Below are positions 47,825-58,888 of a DNA stretch of 64,000 nt, piece by piece. The stretch is taken from contig CANXME010002095.1 of assembly GCA_948144175.1 (NCBI GenBank), forward strand, positions 407,501 through 471,500. The letters run 5' to 3'. The notes beneath the pieces were generated by a model that saw only the letters and a list, made by a program, of their open reading frames with translations, was not told where the DNA came from and ran no database searches. Origin of the DNA: Closterium sp. NIES-65 (lineage: Eukaryota; Streptophyta; Zygnematophyceae; Desmidiales; Closteriaceae). A program made the position numbers and the translations under genes. Numbering within the stretch: the stretch's first letter is position 1; each line of letters opens with the position of its first letter.

Positions 47825-48252
47825 TGTTGGGCTGAAACGCCCTTGGATCTTTGTAGAGTTAAAGTCTGAGTAGGTGTTGTAATAGCGGAAGCGTTGAATA
47901 AAGTCCTTGAACCACCTTGCGCTAGTATGTGAGGGCAAAGTAAGTTGAGTAAAGCAAAGAGATACAGGAATATAAATATATGAGTACAGAGAATATGAAG
48001 AGACATTATAACTACTTTTACTGTTGCGGTTCGATACAGTGCGACTTGGGCAACTGCTCAATGTCGAGTCAGTTGTTTGTCCTTGCTGTCGCGCTGCGTC
48101 AGGTCAAAGGTCGCTGACCTTTGACTTTCTCGTAACCTCCAGCGGTTACGTTAACTTCCGAGGGTTGATTCGCGATGCTTCGATTTGAGCTGCTTCGCTT
48201 TGTGTCTTGAGTTCTGACACGACAGAGGCGCTTAACTTATTTGTTCCCAACA
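47825..48252 (-). repeat. Copia 1 3' LTR
   Basis: 428 bp, nearly identical to 52759-53184 (426 bp), with few substitutions and a 2-bp length difference, so a fairly young insertion. Confidence 0.93.
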
Positions 48253-49440
48253 CTCCCCTTCGCTTCTGGAGTGTCGCTGATGATGACGTGGTTTTGTCCA
48301 GTCAGCAGCATGCAGTACTCGAACTTCTGTTTTCCTAGTTTCTTGGTCAAGTAGTCAGCTGCCATCTCGGACGTAGGACAGTAGGATAGATCGAGTTTCC
48401 CTTTCTCGATTTCGTCTTTCACGAAGAAGTATCGCAAAGCGATATGCTTCGTTCTGTTCGCGAATCCGCTCTTGTTGGCGATGCGAATTGCAGATTGGTT
48501 GTCGCAGAACAAAGTGAAGTTAGGTAACTCGGCTAACTTCGCTTCTTCCAGCAGCTCGCGAAGGTAGAGTCCTTCCTTGGTGGCTGAGCAGAGGGCGATA
48601 TATTCTGCTACAGCTGAAGAGAGTGCAATTAGTTCTTGCTTGCTTGATTGCCAGGAGATAGGTCCGCTAGGTTCTAGGCGGTAGATGTAGCCAGTGCGGG
48701 AGCGCCTGTTATCTGAGTCGCCGGCGTGATCGGCATCGACGTAGCCGATTAGTTTCGTCGGCGTAGTTGTGTTTTTGTAGTACGTCAGGCCAATCGTTGC
48801 GGTGCTCACGAAGTAGTGAAGAGCGCGATCGAGTTCCGCCAGGTGTTCTGCTTCGGACCTCTTGAGATAGGTAGCAAGTTGACTTGCGGAGTAGGACAGA
48901 TCTGGGCGGCAGGTGACGGCTATGAAGAGGAGACAGCCCAGTTTTCGCTGGTAGTCGCGTATTCCGGCATTTTTGAGTAAGGCGGAGCTTCCTTTGCCGT
49001 TCCCTGCCGTGTAGCGGTATGGCGTGGAGATAGTAGCAGGTGTGAGCGCGAAGCGTTTGGCGATGGTGTCGGCATACTTTTCGGCGCTGAGGTAGATCGC
49101 ATTTTCTTCTTCGCGGATGTTGAGTCCGAGATATTGAGTGACGGTAGTGGAGACCGTGAGTGTGAGGTCCTTCTTCAGCTCCCCTTCGAACCAGGTAGTT
49201 ATGTCGTTGGTAGAACCGATGTAGAGTAGATCGTCGACGTAGACGATAAGCAGAATGTAGTTGGCGTCTTTGGTGAGTCGGTACATGCCTTGGTCGTGAG
49301 GCAGTTGACGGAATCCGATGCGAGTGAGGCGGGTGTGTAAGTGCTCTTGCCACAGCCGTGGGGCCTGTTTGATTCCGTAGAGTGATTTCAGTATCTGGCA
49401 AACCTGATTAGGTTCTTCGGATGCGTTGTCGACGTTCTGC
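48237..49440 (-). pseudogene. Copia 1 reverse transcriptase (C-terminal part) and RNase H
   Basis: In frame from about 49440, SLYGIKQAPRLW is followed by VYVDDLLYIG (RT active site) and YLGLNI. RNase H follows with GYVDADHAGD, DNQSAIRIANKSGF, TKHIALRYFF and AADYLTKKLG. The stop lies inside the LTR. The RT N-terminal motifs that should precede SLYG are absent. Confidence 0.85.
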
Positions 49441-49478
49441 TCGTCCCAGTCTGCTTCGTTTGCTGCTGAGGCGAAGGC

Positions 49479-50105
49479 TCAGTCACCACGAAAGCCACCT
49501 GTGGGGTCCTGATTTTCGTGCAAATTGGCGAGGTACGTCTGAAGCGTGAGTGGTTTGTAGAAGATCACATTACGTGCTGCTACTGTTTCCTTGGAGTGGA
49601 CGTCGAAGATTTTCCATGCGTTGTAATTCTTTTCGATGCCAAGGTGTAGTCCCCACTGTGCGCGTTGTGAAAATCTTCCCGCTCGTGCCTCTGGGGGTCG
49701 GTACTGTACCATGCACCCGAAAAATCGTAACATTTTTGTACTGCCCTGTTTTCCTGTCCACAGCAGATGCGGTGATGCGTTGTTCGGGAGTGAGGACGAC
49801 GACAGCAAGTTGTGCAGCATGATAGCAAGGTCCATTGCTGCAGGCCACTGGTGGTTGGGTAGCCGCATGCCACGTAACAGTTTGCGCATGCTGTTCTGCA
49901 GAGTTATGTTCATTCGTTCTGCGACACCTTGCTGCTGATGGGCGTAGGGAAGGGAGAGAAGTTGTTTGATTCCTCTTTCCGCCAGGTACTGCTTGAATCG
50001 CTGAGAGGTGTATTCTCCTCCTCCATCTGACTGGAAGCTTTTCAGCAGTGCTCCCGACTCTCGTTCTGTTACTGGTAGCCAGGCGGCGAACGCTGCGAGT
50101 GCCAT
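49479..50105 (-). pseudogene. Copia 1 integrase core (partial)
   Basis: FQSDGGGEYTSQRF and HQQQGVAERMN carry the second Asp and the Glu of the DDE core, followed by LLWTGK and FFGCMVQYRPP. The upstream part with the first Asp lies in another frame (50105-50340). After the GD end the frame is shifted relative to the RT. Confidence 0.85.
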
Positions 50106-50226
50106 GTCGCGGCTGGGTAGATTAAGATGCCAGACGTATCGAGTGGCGGCGTCAATGAAGGAAATCGTGTAGTTGTAGGTAACTTGTCCTGGTTCTCAAT
50201 TGAAGAGAATGTCGCTGTACACCTTC

Positions 50227-52062
50227 TCAAGTGGTGCGTACGCGGGTGCGCTCGGGTTGTGACGAGGAGTGAACGGTCGATGTGGTAAGTCGGCTTCGGG
50301 ACAGGTAAGACAAGTCCCTCGTGCCCGTTGAAGTTCTCTGCCATGAGGTAGTAATAATGAGTCCTTCTCTAGGACTCTCGTTCTTGTTTAAGACTGTGTT
50401 GCTTGGATGTCCCATTCGTGCGTGCCAGATTTCTTCGGAGGCGCGATGTCCGGGTGAGCGTCGATACGCGTCGGAGTTAGAGTAGAAGCTGGCGACGAAG
50501 TTTGCATTTTTGTGGACTTCTCGTTGAGTTGGTTTCAACTGCTGTACGGGTGTTGGTGGTGTTTCGTTGATGACGACTGGTGTCGTTGGTCCTGCTGCTG
50601 CTGCCGATGTTGTCTCTGCTGCTGCCGATGATGTTTCTGCTGCCGATGATGTTTCTGCTGCTGTTGAATGTTGAATTGTTGCTAACGCGCGTGTTCTTTC
50701 TGCTTTAGGGATGGTATGCGAGTACCAGAAGCCTTCCGGGCTGAGGTCTGGATCAAGATCTGGAGGGTGAGTCCAGTCGGCGAAGTTCACGATGGCGTCG
50801 CTGTCTGCGGTGCCCAGGTCTGGGACGAAGTCGAGGAAGAAGACGTTCTTCTTCAAGACTGCCTTCCCGATGTCGAGGCCGCCTTTCCCGTGGTATAACT
50901 TGAATTCCTGGGTGGTGCTGTTGGCTTCCAGGTGGATACCCTTCGCCATCAACTGGCTGACGCTCAGTAAGTTGTAGCCGAGTCCCTCCGCGATTAGTAC
51001 CTTTGACATATGCAGTATAACGTTTGTTTCTCTGGACTGAAGCTGTACTACTCCTTGTCGTCGTGTGCGCAGGTTCTGATTGTTGGCGACTGTGATGACG
51101 ACCTCTCGTTGAAGTCGGTGTTCACGCTGGACGAAGCGTCCCGATGAGCACATGTGCTGTCCGCAGCAGCTGTCCAAGAAGCACGTCTCTTTCCCGGACG
51201 GTTCACTTTGAGCAATGGCGGCGTACGTCAGATTCGGTTGAAGAGACTCGCGGCGAGGCGTGCTGTTGTCGAGTTGTTCTTCAGGTGAGTAGTATGGTGG
51301 TGACTCGGTTGTGCAGGAATCTGTTATCTTTACCATGCAGTTGACGATGTTTCTTGGCTTTTGCGCAGGTTGTCTTGTTGAAGTCGTTGAAGCTTGGACT
51401 GAAGTTGTTGGGGTTGCTTGCGTCGAAGTGACTTGACTGCTCGAAGGTCGAAGTTGTCGCTGTGGTGTTGTCGATTGATGACGATACGGGCAGTGCGTAC
51501 GAGGATGCCCTGAAGTTTTGCAGATATGGCAAAATGGAGGTACTGGCTTCGGTTGTTGTTGCTGTCGATTGTTGTTGTTGTTGTTGTTGTTGTAGCGTCG
51601 CTGGGTGTGAAAGGCGAACTCTGGTACTGACGCTTTCTTCTTATGTCGTTCTTCTTGCAGGTCCATGTCCCGCTGCTCGGCATGGATTTCGGTGCAGAGT
51701 GCTGCTTCGGAGATTCTCCCGTGTGCTCGTAGTATGGCGCGAGTGGAGCGCCAGTGAGGGCCGAGACCGCCGATGACAATCGTGACGAAGGCGTCTTCTG
51801 AAATCGATCCTCCACAACGAATCAGCCTGTCGCGCAGCTCGCGGCAGCGACTGATATACTCCATGCCTTTCTCGCCTGGTTTCATTTCTATTATTGTCAG
51901 CTGCGCCATTAACCTGCTTTGGTTTACACTGTCTGTTGCTTGATACAGGTTCTTCAAGTGGTTGTACGCGAGCTCCGCGGAGTTGCCGTAACCTCGGTAA
52001 GGCTTTATGTTCTGCTCTTGAGTCGGGGTGATGTTCCTCAGTAGTATTGTGTACGCCATCAT
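50227..52062 (-). pseudogene. Copia 1 gag C-terminal part, zinc knuckle, protease and pre-integrase
   Basis: Same frame as the upstream gag segment, separated by one TAG (52078-52080). Contains gag sequence, a CCHC knuckle FCHICKTSGHPRTHC, a protease motif FLDSCCGQHMCSS (normally D-S-G) and the pre-integrase motif WHARMGHPS. The frame is lost near 50390, after LNKNES. Confidence 0.85.
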
Positions 52063-52077
52063 CGATTGATAAGTGTA

Positions 52078-52411
52078 CTACTGCTTCTCATACTGTGTGC
52101 CGTTTGTTGGATATGGCAGGGACCCGTCGAAGAAGCCAAGGATCCGCGCTCCTTCCATCATCAGCTCGAATTTGAACGACCAGGTAAAGAAGTCTTTTCC
52201 GTCAAAAGGCTTTGTCGTTTGCAGTTTTAGAACATGCGCGAATTGCGACTGAACTTGTAATGCGACCAGTGCTCTCTCTTGTCCCAGTGCAGGTTGTGGT
52301 TGCGGCATGAATCTGACGGAGCCGCGCTGGGGCTCGTACGGAGCGAAGGTAGGTTGTTGATGTTGATTCCCGCGTGCGTAGGATGAGCCATCGAGACTCA
52401 TAGGCGTCACG

Positions 52412-52465
<54 letters not shown>

Positions 52466-52695
52466 GATTGCGCAGGTACTCCTTGCTGGTGCTGCTCGTA
52501 GAAGGACATGAAGGAGAAGAATTTCTCCATCATTTTTGGATCGAAGCCCGCGCCTTGGTTTGCGGGTGTTTCCGTAGACCCAGCTGCTGGTCTCGTCGTT
52601 GTTCCCTCCTCTGTCAGTAGGCCAGAGGCAGGAGGTGGAGTAGAGGTAGTACCGGGAGAGCCGTTGGAGGAGCTCCTCTCCTTTCTAGCAGACAT
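52078..52695 (-). pseudogene. Copia 1 gag N-terminal part
   Basis: ATG at 52695; 205 residues ending LPYPTNGTQYEKQ and TAG. Includes a run of Asn codons (GTT repeat on +, 52412-52462). Reading on past the TAG continues gag without a frame change, so this is either a nonsense mutation or a read-through stop. Confidence 0.8.
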
Positions 52696-52758
52696 GTCTT
52701 CTTGATGTATTGAGTGTTGAAAAGTAATGACTTTTTAACTCTAACTGCTCTCATACCA

Positions 52759-53184
52759 TGTTGGGCTGAAACGCCCTAGGATCTTTGTTGAGTTAAAGTC
52801 TGAGTAGGTGTTGTGATAGCGGAAGCATTGAATAAAGTCCTTGAACCACCTGGCGCTAGTATGTGAGGGCAAAGTAAGTTGAGTAAAGCAAAGAGATACA
52901 GGAATATAAATATATGAGTACAGAGATTATGAAGAGATTATAACTACTTTTACTGTTGCGGTTCGATACAGTGCGACTCGGGCAAGTGCTCAATGTCGAG
53001 TCAGTTGTTTGTCCTTGCTGTCGCGCTACGTCAGGTCAAAGGTCGCTGACCTTTGACTTTCTCGTAACCTCCAGCGGTTACGTTAACTTCCGAGGGTTGG
53101 CTCGCGATGCTTCGATTTGAGCTGCTTCGCTTTGTGTCTTGGGTTCTGACACGACAAAGGCGCTTAACTTATTTGTTCCCAACA
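52759..53184 (-). repeat. Copia 1 5' LTR
   Basis: Partner of 47825-48252; see the element entry for the primer-binding site and target duplication. Confidence 0.93.
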
Positions 53185-53189
53185 GTAGG

Positions 53190-54363
53190 AACACGCCCTA
53201 AGAATGCACGATGTGTTGGGTGCAAAGTATTTTTTTTGCCCATCAACCAGCCACCTGCATGACGTTATACATTTTGTGTGTGTTTTGTGTGCATTCGTTT
53301 TCGTCGACGAACATGTGCGTTCATGAAAGTTCTGTGTTGCATGAATGCTTTATGTTTCATGAATGTCGAGTTTTTTCATGAAGGTTGGTTGTGAGTTTCG
53401 GGTGTGTTTGTGTTTGGGGCTCGATAGTTTGACCAGCCCATTGACCACTTCGCGCTGGTCGACTAAAAATTGCGCGAAGTCAGGACCCGCGCGTGGGGTC
53501 CTGACACATGCGTGTGTCCTGACAGAACATGCGCGTGTGTCGCCACTGTTTTGCTCGTGTACTGTACGCACGATCGCTACAAAACAAAGCGACATGATCG
53601 CCTCGTCACGTCTAGGACAACGCACGATCGTGTCAGCGATTGTTTTGTCCTGCACGACCGAGAAATATCTCGGTCGTGATGAGGGGCACGTGGGGCACTT
53701 GAGATTGCGGTTGACTAACGGGATTTCGCGCTGACTTGGTGTGCACGAAAATTCGCCAGAAAGTCGCGCTGCTTTGCGTCATTATTTCGACAGAGGTACA
53801 AAACGATAAAGTTTGTTTGTAACTAAAGAAAACGGTAAACCCACACGAGTGTTCATGATTTTTACACGAGCAATCATGAATGTTCACGAGGGGAGTCAGC
53901 AGGAGAATTTGGCAGCAGTGCAGAGGAAGACAGTTATTCTACAGAGGCAGATCAAGCTAAATTCAGGAGCAGTTTAACAACCGTTTTCAATGACAGCAAG
54001 GCAAAGACCTTGACGACAGTTAGACAACTGCCTTGTGTGTCTCCTTTGTGTGCTTAGGATCTGAGATATATGTGTGCTTGTATTTGCTTTCCACATAGCA
54101 ATGCTCTTATGATTTTCAAGCTTACCATCTACTACTACGTATTGACGAGAGTAGATACACAACGAACTTTTGCCGAAACTCTGCTCAACCAGAACACTCA
54201 TTCTACAAGCTAAGCGTGGCATAACTACTGACTTGGTTCACAAGTGATGTTAAGTGTTGTCTAGTTTATGTTTGTGGCACTGAGTTAATCGCTTCCGCAT
54301 AGTACTTAGACTTAACACGATGTTGTCAGAGCTGGTTCTCAGTCGTTCCTAACGTACCCAACG
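53190..54363 (+). other. Region upstream of Copia 2
   Basis: No gene recognised. TGTTGTCAGAGCTGG (54321-54335) could be a diverged primer-binding site just before the gag start, making the preceding sequence a candidate LTR. I could not find a matching LTR downstream. Confidence 0.35.
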
Positions 54364-55300
54364 ATGGGAGAAACTGGTGAAGAAGGAAACTCAGCCCCCG
54401 CGAGCAGTGGTAGCCAGGAATCTGGAGTATCCGTGCCGAGGAGAGCATGGACGAACCAGGGCCCGCTGCTAAGGGAAGTGTTGAAGAACTTCACTGTTGA
54501 AATATTCAGTGGTGAAGGGTACGACGACTGGTCCTGGAAGATGCAGCTTTACTTTCGGCAGATAGGACTTCTCAAAGTCATGATCGGTAGTGAAAAGCGC
54601 CTCAGCAATCCGGAGCTTCAGGGTGATTGGGATGAACGTTCATCAGCTGGATATTACATTCTTTCACAGAGCCTGGACCTTGCCCAACGCCAACATATAA
54701 TGCACCTACTCCCGGAGGAAGAGTGTGGACCCAAGGTATGGAGAGTGCTCAAGGATCTACACGCCCCCACATCAGTTGTTGCTACCCTCATGCTGGAGAG
54801 GGAGCTCTCCAACCTTCGCCTCAGTGAAGGAGAACCCGTTCAACCCGTCCTTGACAAGCTGAGAGACCTCTACGCCAAGCTTGCCATCGCTGGAATTGTC
54901 AACCCCGAACAAACCAAATGCATGAAGATGTTGTCGCTGCTGCCAGAGTCATGGATGATCTTCACCAGTGGCTTGAGCCTTCCTCAAAACCAGAGCTCCT
55001 GGACCTTGGAGTGGATCCGCACCAAAATTCTCGAGGAGGACTTCAAGAGGCGCCAACTGAGGGGAGGTGAAGAGGGGAGCAGCAGCTACGCCATGCAAGG
55101 AGGAAAACGGGGCAGAGGCAAGAAATGGCAAGGGGCTAGGAGAGGAGCGTCCAAGGAGGAGGAGCCCTCCACCCAGCAAGGCGGAAGAGGAGCAGGACGC
55201 GGTGGCGGCTGAGGCGGCAGAGGGGGAGGAAGGGGACCGGGGAGAATGGAGGGCAAGTGCTGGTATTCTGAGAAAGTGGGCCACCCGTGGTTCAAATGCA
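54364..55300 (+). pseudogene. Copia 2 gag
   Basis: ATG 54364. MGETGEEGNSAPASSGS is followed by the UBN2-type gag (GEGYDDWSWKMQLYFRQIGL, LEWIRTKILEEDFKRR). A TGA at 55210 cuts a Gly/Arg-rich tract. The same frame continues with CWYSEKVGHPWFKC, a zinc knuckle whose second Cys has become Ser. Confidence 0.85.
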
Positions 55301-55428
55301 GGACTTAACCCACCTGGTGGACCCCCTCCAACAGGTCACAAGATGGGAGCGGCGCCGGAGCAGTTGCCGATGATGAACCGGCCGAACAAGAGGAGAGGGA
55401 GGCCGGACAGTTCTTCCACGTTGGAGAG

Positions 55429-55986
55429 TTGGATAAGGACGCAGTGGATAAGGATGCTGGAGCTGCACTGCACCCGCTCAACACGTGGATTCTGGATACA
55501 GGAGCGGCATGGACCATGACTCCAAGGGCCGACCTCCTTGACAAAGTGGGGACTGCACCGATTGCGAAGGTGAAGTCGGCATCCGGGCACGCTCTCAAGG
55601 TGACGGGGGTGGGACGTGCTGCATTCAAAGGAGCCGATGGCAAACCAGTGGTGCTGAGTGATGTGCTTCTTGTCCCTGACCTTAAAGCTAACCTGATCTC
55701 CCTCAGGAAACTAGGCAAGTGCGGGGTCAGCACCTCCACCGAAGGAGCCAAGACATTCACGGGGCAGCTGGGAAAGCAGGTGTTGTGGGACCTTCACAAG
55801 AGCCGTGACATCTGCAACTCCATGTGGCAGCTTTCTGTGATGACATGGGGCAAAGAGGGTGGATCTGAGGGGGAGTGCAACGCTGTAGCTACAGAGGAGC
55901 TGAAGGTTTCAGCTAGGAGCTTACCGTCGCCTCGGGCACATTGCAATGCCCGCACTGCAGCAACTGCAAAAGGAGGAAGGAGTTAA
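55429..55986 (+). pseudogene. Copia 2 protease
   Basis: TWILDTGAAWTMTP carries the aspartic protease D-T-G, followed by DVLLVPDLKANLISLRKLGK. It is in the gag frame. The end drifts out of frame before the pre-integrase motif, which appears as RRLGHIAMPAL in the next frame. Confidence 0.85.
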
Positions 55987-58888
55987 GGGACTGAAGCTGA
56001 TAGGTGCAGCAACAACCCACAAGTGTAAAACTTGCTTGTTGAGCAAGTTCACTCGGTTCCCGATCCATGCAACCGAGGGTGGCGGCAAGAAACTGCTAGA
56101 GCTGGTGCACATGGATGTGGTGGGGCCGCTACCGGTTGTGGGGGAGCGTGGGGAGAAGTACTTTCTCACCATTGTGGATGATTGGAGCCGAGTTACCTGG
56201 ACATACCCCATCAAGAAGAAGGACCATGTGCCGTCCACCATACGCGATGAATGGCTGCCATTCGTGGAGAAACAATCCGGGCAAAAGGTGAAGCGGATCA
56301 GGACTGATAGGGGTGGGGAGTTCCTTGGGGAAGAATTGACTGCATGGCTGAAGAAGCAGGGCATCATTCGAGAGCTCACAACCTCTTACACTCCACAGTC
56401 CAACGGCATAGCAGAATGGGCAAACCGCGCAGTGTTAGAAACGGCACGTGCACTTCTCATTGCGTTGGAGTTAGGGCTCACTGCGTCGGGGTTAGGGAAC
56501 CCAAAGTGGCCAATTGCTGTGCGCCACGCCACGGTGGTCAAGAACAGGGTGTTCACCAACGTTGGTGGTGAGTCTTGGGTCCCCATGGAGAGGTGGCTTG
56601 GGAGAAAGCCGCCCATTGACATGCTGTGTGTGTTTGGCTGCATGGCTGTGGCCCATATCCCCAAGGCACATCGCAACAAGTTTCTCCGAGCCTACTGTCG
56701 TACACAGGGCATCCGCCAGACCTTTACGCTTCCGGACTGTTCACAACAAAATGGGATTGCTGAGCGCCGCATTGGCATGGTCATGGACGTCGCCCGTACG
56801 TCCATGATGCATGCGGCTGCCCCCCATTTTCTGTGGTCGTTTGCGGTGAGGTACTCGGCGCATCAGATCAACCTTCACCCTGGGGTTTCCCGGCAGGCGA
56901 AGGTCCGTACCTCCCCGGCCCTCCTGTGGACTGGGAAGGTCGGCGAAGCGCCTGCGTTCCGTGTCTGGGGATCTCGGGCGTTTGTCCGCGACTTGTCTGC
57001 GGACAAGCTGTCCCCCCGTGCTTCTCCCTGTGTCTTCCTTGGCTTCCCCCCTGACGCTCCAGGGTGGCAGTTCTACCACCCCTCCTCTCGTCGTGTTCTG
57101 TCCTCCGAGGACGTCACGTTCGACGAGTCAGTCCCCTTCTACCGCCTCTTCCCCTACCGCACTCCTTCCCTCCCCCCGCCACCGGACTTCCTTGTGCCAG
57201 GTCCCCCCCCGGTAGACCCCCCCCCCCCTCAGGTTCCTGCCCCTTCAGGTGTGTCCCAGGTAGACGCCGTCGAGCCGGTCGAGGTTGATGGTGACTCTGG
57301 TCCTACTGCGGGTGCTGAGCCTGGGGGTGCTGACTCTGGGGGTGCTGTGCGTGTGGGTACTGAGCCTGGGGGTGACGAGCCTGGGGGTGCTGAGCCTGGG
57401 GGTGTTGTACGCGAGGGTGCTGAGCCTGGGGGTGACGAGCCTGATGTTGCTGAGTCTGGGGGTGCTGCGCCAGAGGGTGTTGAGCCTGGAGGTGCTGCGT
57501 CTGGAGCTGTTGAGCCAGGAGGTGCGGAGCCTACGGTCGCTGGACTTCCCCCTGTGGCGTCTAGCGGTGCTGGGCCTGGAGGTTCTCCGGGTGCTCCGTC
57601 TCGGCGGGAGCCCCTCTCTCCACAGGAGCTGCGCGAGTGGTTTGCTCGCCGCTGGGGGCGTAGTGCTGGCGCGGGAGCTTCTTCGGCCGCTGAGGGTGCG
57701 GGTGCCGCCGGTCCCGGAGCTGCTGAGCCTGCGGGTCCTACTGGAGCTGGAGCTGCTGAGGGTGTTGGTGCTGAGACTGCTGCTGTCTGTCCTGGCGGTG
57801 GTCCTGCTGCTGGTGCGGCTGGAGGTCCTACCGCTGGAGGTGCTGTTGGCGCTGGTGCTGCCGGTGAGGGTGCTGGTGCTGTCCCTGCTGTGTCTGGAGT
57901 CCCCGCACGGCCTCTGCCGTACTTCGTTCCGCTCCTGCAGCAGGTTCTTGGTCTTCCTCCTTCTGTAGAGTGTCCGCTGTCTGTCCAGTCGCAGTCACTG
58001 TTAGAGCCGGCCTCCCCACTGCCTGCTCCCTCTCCTTACACTGGTCCTACTGGAGGTCTCGCTGAGCGTCGTGAGCCTGCGTCTCGTTCCGCGTCGCCTG
58101 TTCGTGCTGCTCGCGCTAGTGGTCGCGGTTCGCGTGAGCGTCCTCCTCCTGTCCCTGGCACGCACCGGATGTCTCTGCGTCCGTCCACTGCTCCTCTACG
58201 TGCCCCTTTGCCTTCTCCTCCTGAGTCCTCTCTTCCTGCGCTTTCCAACCCGGAGTCGGACTCTCTTCGTGCAGCCAGTCCTACTGTCACGCGTCTTCTT
58301 GCTACTGTGGTCTCTGACCCCTCTTTTGAGTCCACTACTGCGTCTGCTCTTGTCGCTGAGCTTGTCGACTTTGCTGATCGTTGTCGTCTAGACTATGCTG
58401 CTAGTCTTGTTGCTGACTGTGCGTCTGTCTGTCCTCCGTCCGTCGGGGGTGAGTGTGCTCTTGGCACGGACGTCCTTGAGGACAGGCAGGAGGAGTTCCA
58501 GTGTCTGGCGGCTGCTTCACCTCATCTCGCGTCTGTACTACTTGCCCCTGAGGGAGACCCGGATGCACTAGACATCCCGACTCCGCGTTCTTACGCAGAG
58601 GACGTAGAGGGTCCCTACTCCTCTCAGTGGCAGGCAGCTATGGATGCAGAGATGGCTTCGTGGAAGTCCACAGGCACCTACGTTGACAAGGTTCCCCCTC
58701 CTGGGGCGAACATCGTCAGTGGCATGTGGATCTTTAGGGTGAAGCGGCCGCCTGGCTCTCCACCTGTCTTCAAGGCGCGGTACGTTGCTCGTGGCTTCAG
58801 TCAGCGGCAGGGAGTTGACTACTTTCAGACCTTCTCTCCCACCCAGAAGATGACTACTCTTCACGTGCTACTGCACATAGCCGCTTAG
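55946..58888 (+). pseudogene. Copia 2 integrase (double) and RT N-terminal part, 980 codons
   Basis: First integrase: HKCKTCLLSKFTR, LVHMDVVGPLPV, IRTDRGGEFLGEEL, YTPQSNGIAEWANRA, FGCMAVAHIPKAHRNKF. Without a break a second follows: RAYCRTQGIRQTF, QQNGIAERRIGMVMDV, LLWTGKVG, VFLGFPPDAPGWQFY. Next is a roughly 190-residue tract of GGAEPGG-type repeats (about 57300-57900). The RT start is WIFRVKRPPGSPPVFKARYV and FQTFSPTQKM. TAG at 58886 replaces a probable CAG (Gln). Confidence 0.85.

Larger units (their letters stand above)
47825..53184 (-). mobile_element. Copia LTR retrotransposon 1 (complete insertion, defective coding)
   Basis: LTRs at 47825-48252 and 52759-53184 both start TGTTGGG and end CCCAACA. 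A perfect 5-bp duplication GTAGG flanks the element (47820-47824, 53185-53189). On the - strand the primer-binding site next to the 5' LTR reads TGGTATGAGAGCAG, close to the initiator-Met tRNA complement. A purine tract (GAAGGGGAG) precedes the 3' LTR. Order gag, protease, integrase, RT, RNase H is Copia. Coding is broken by a stop, frameshifts and a deletion. Confidence 0.95.
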
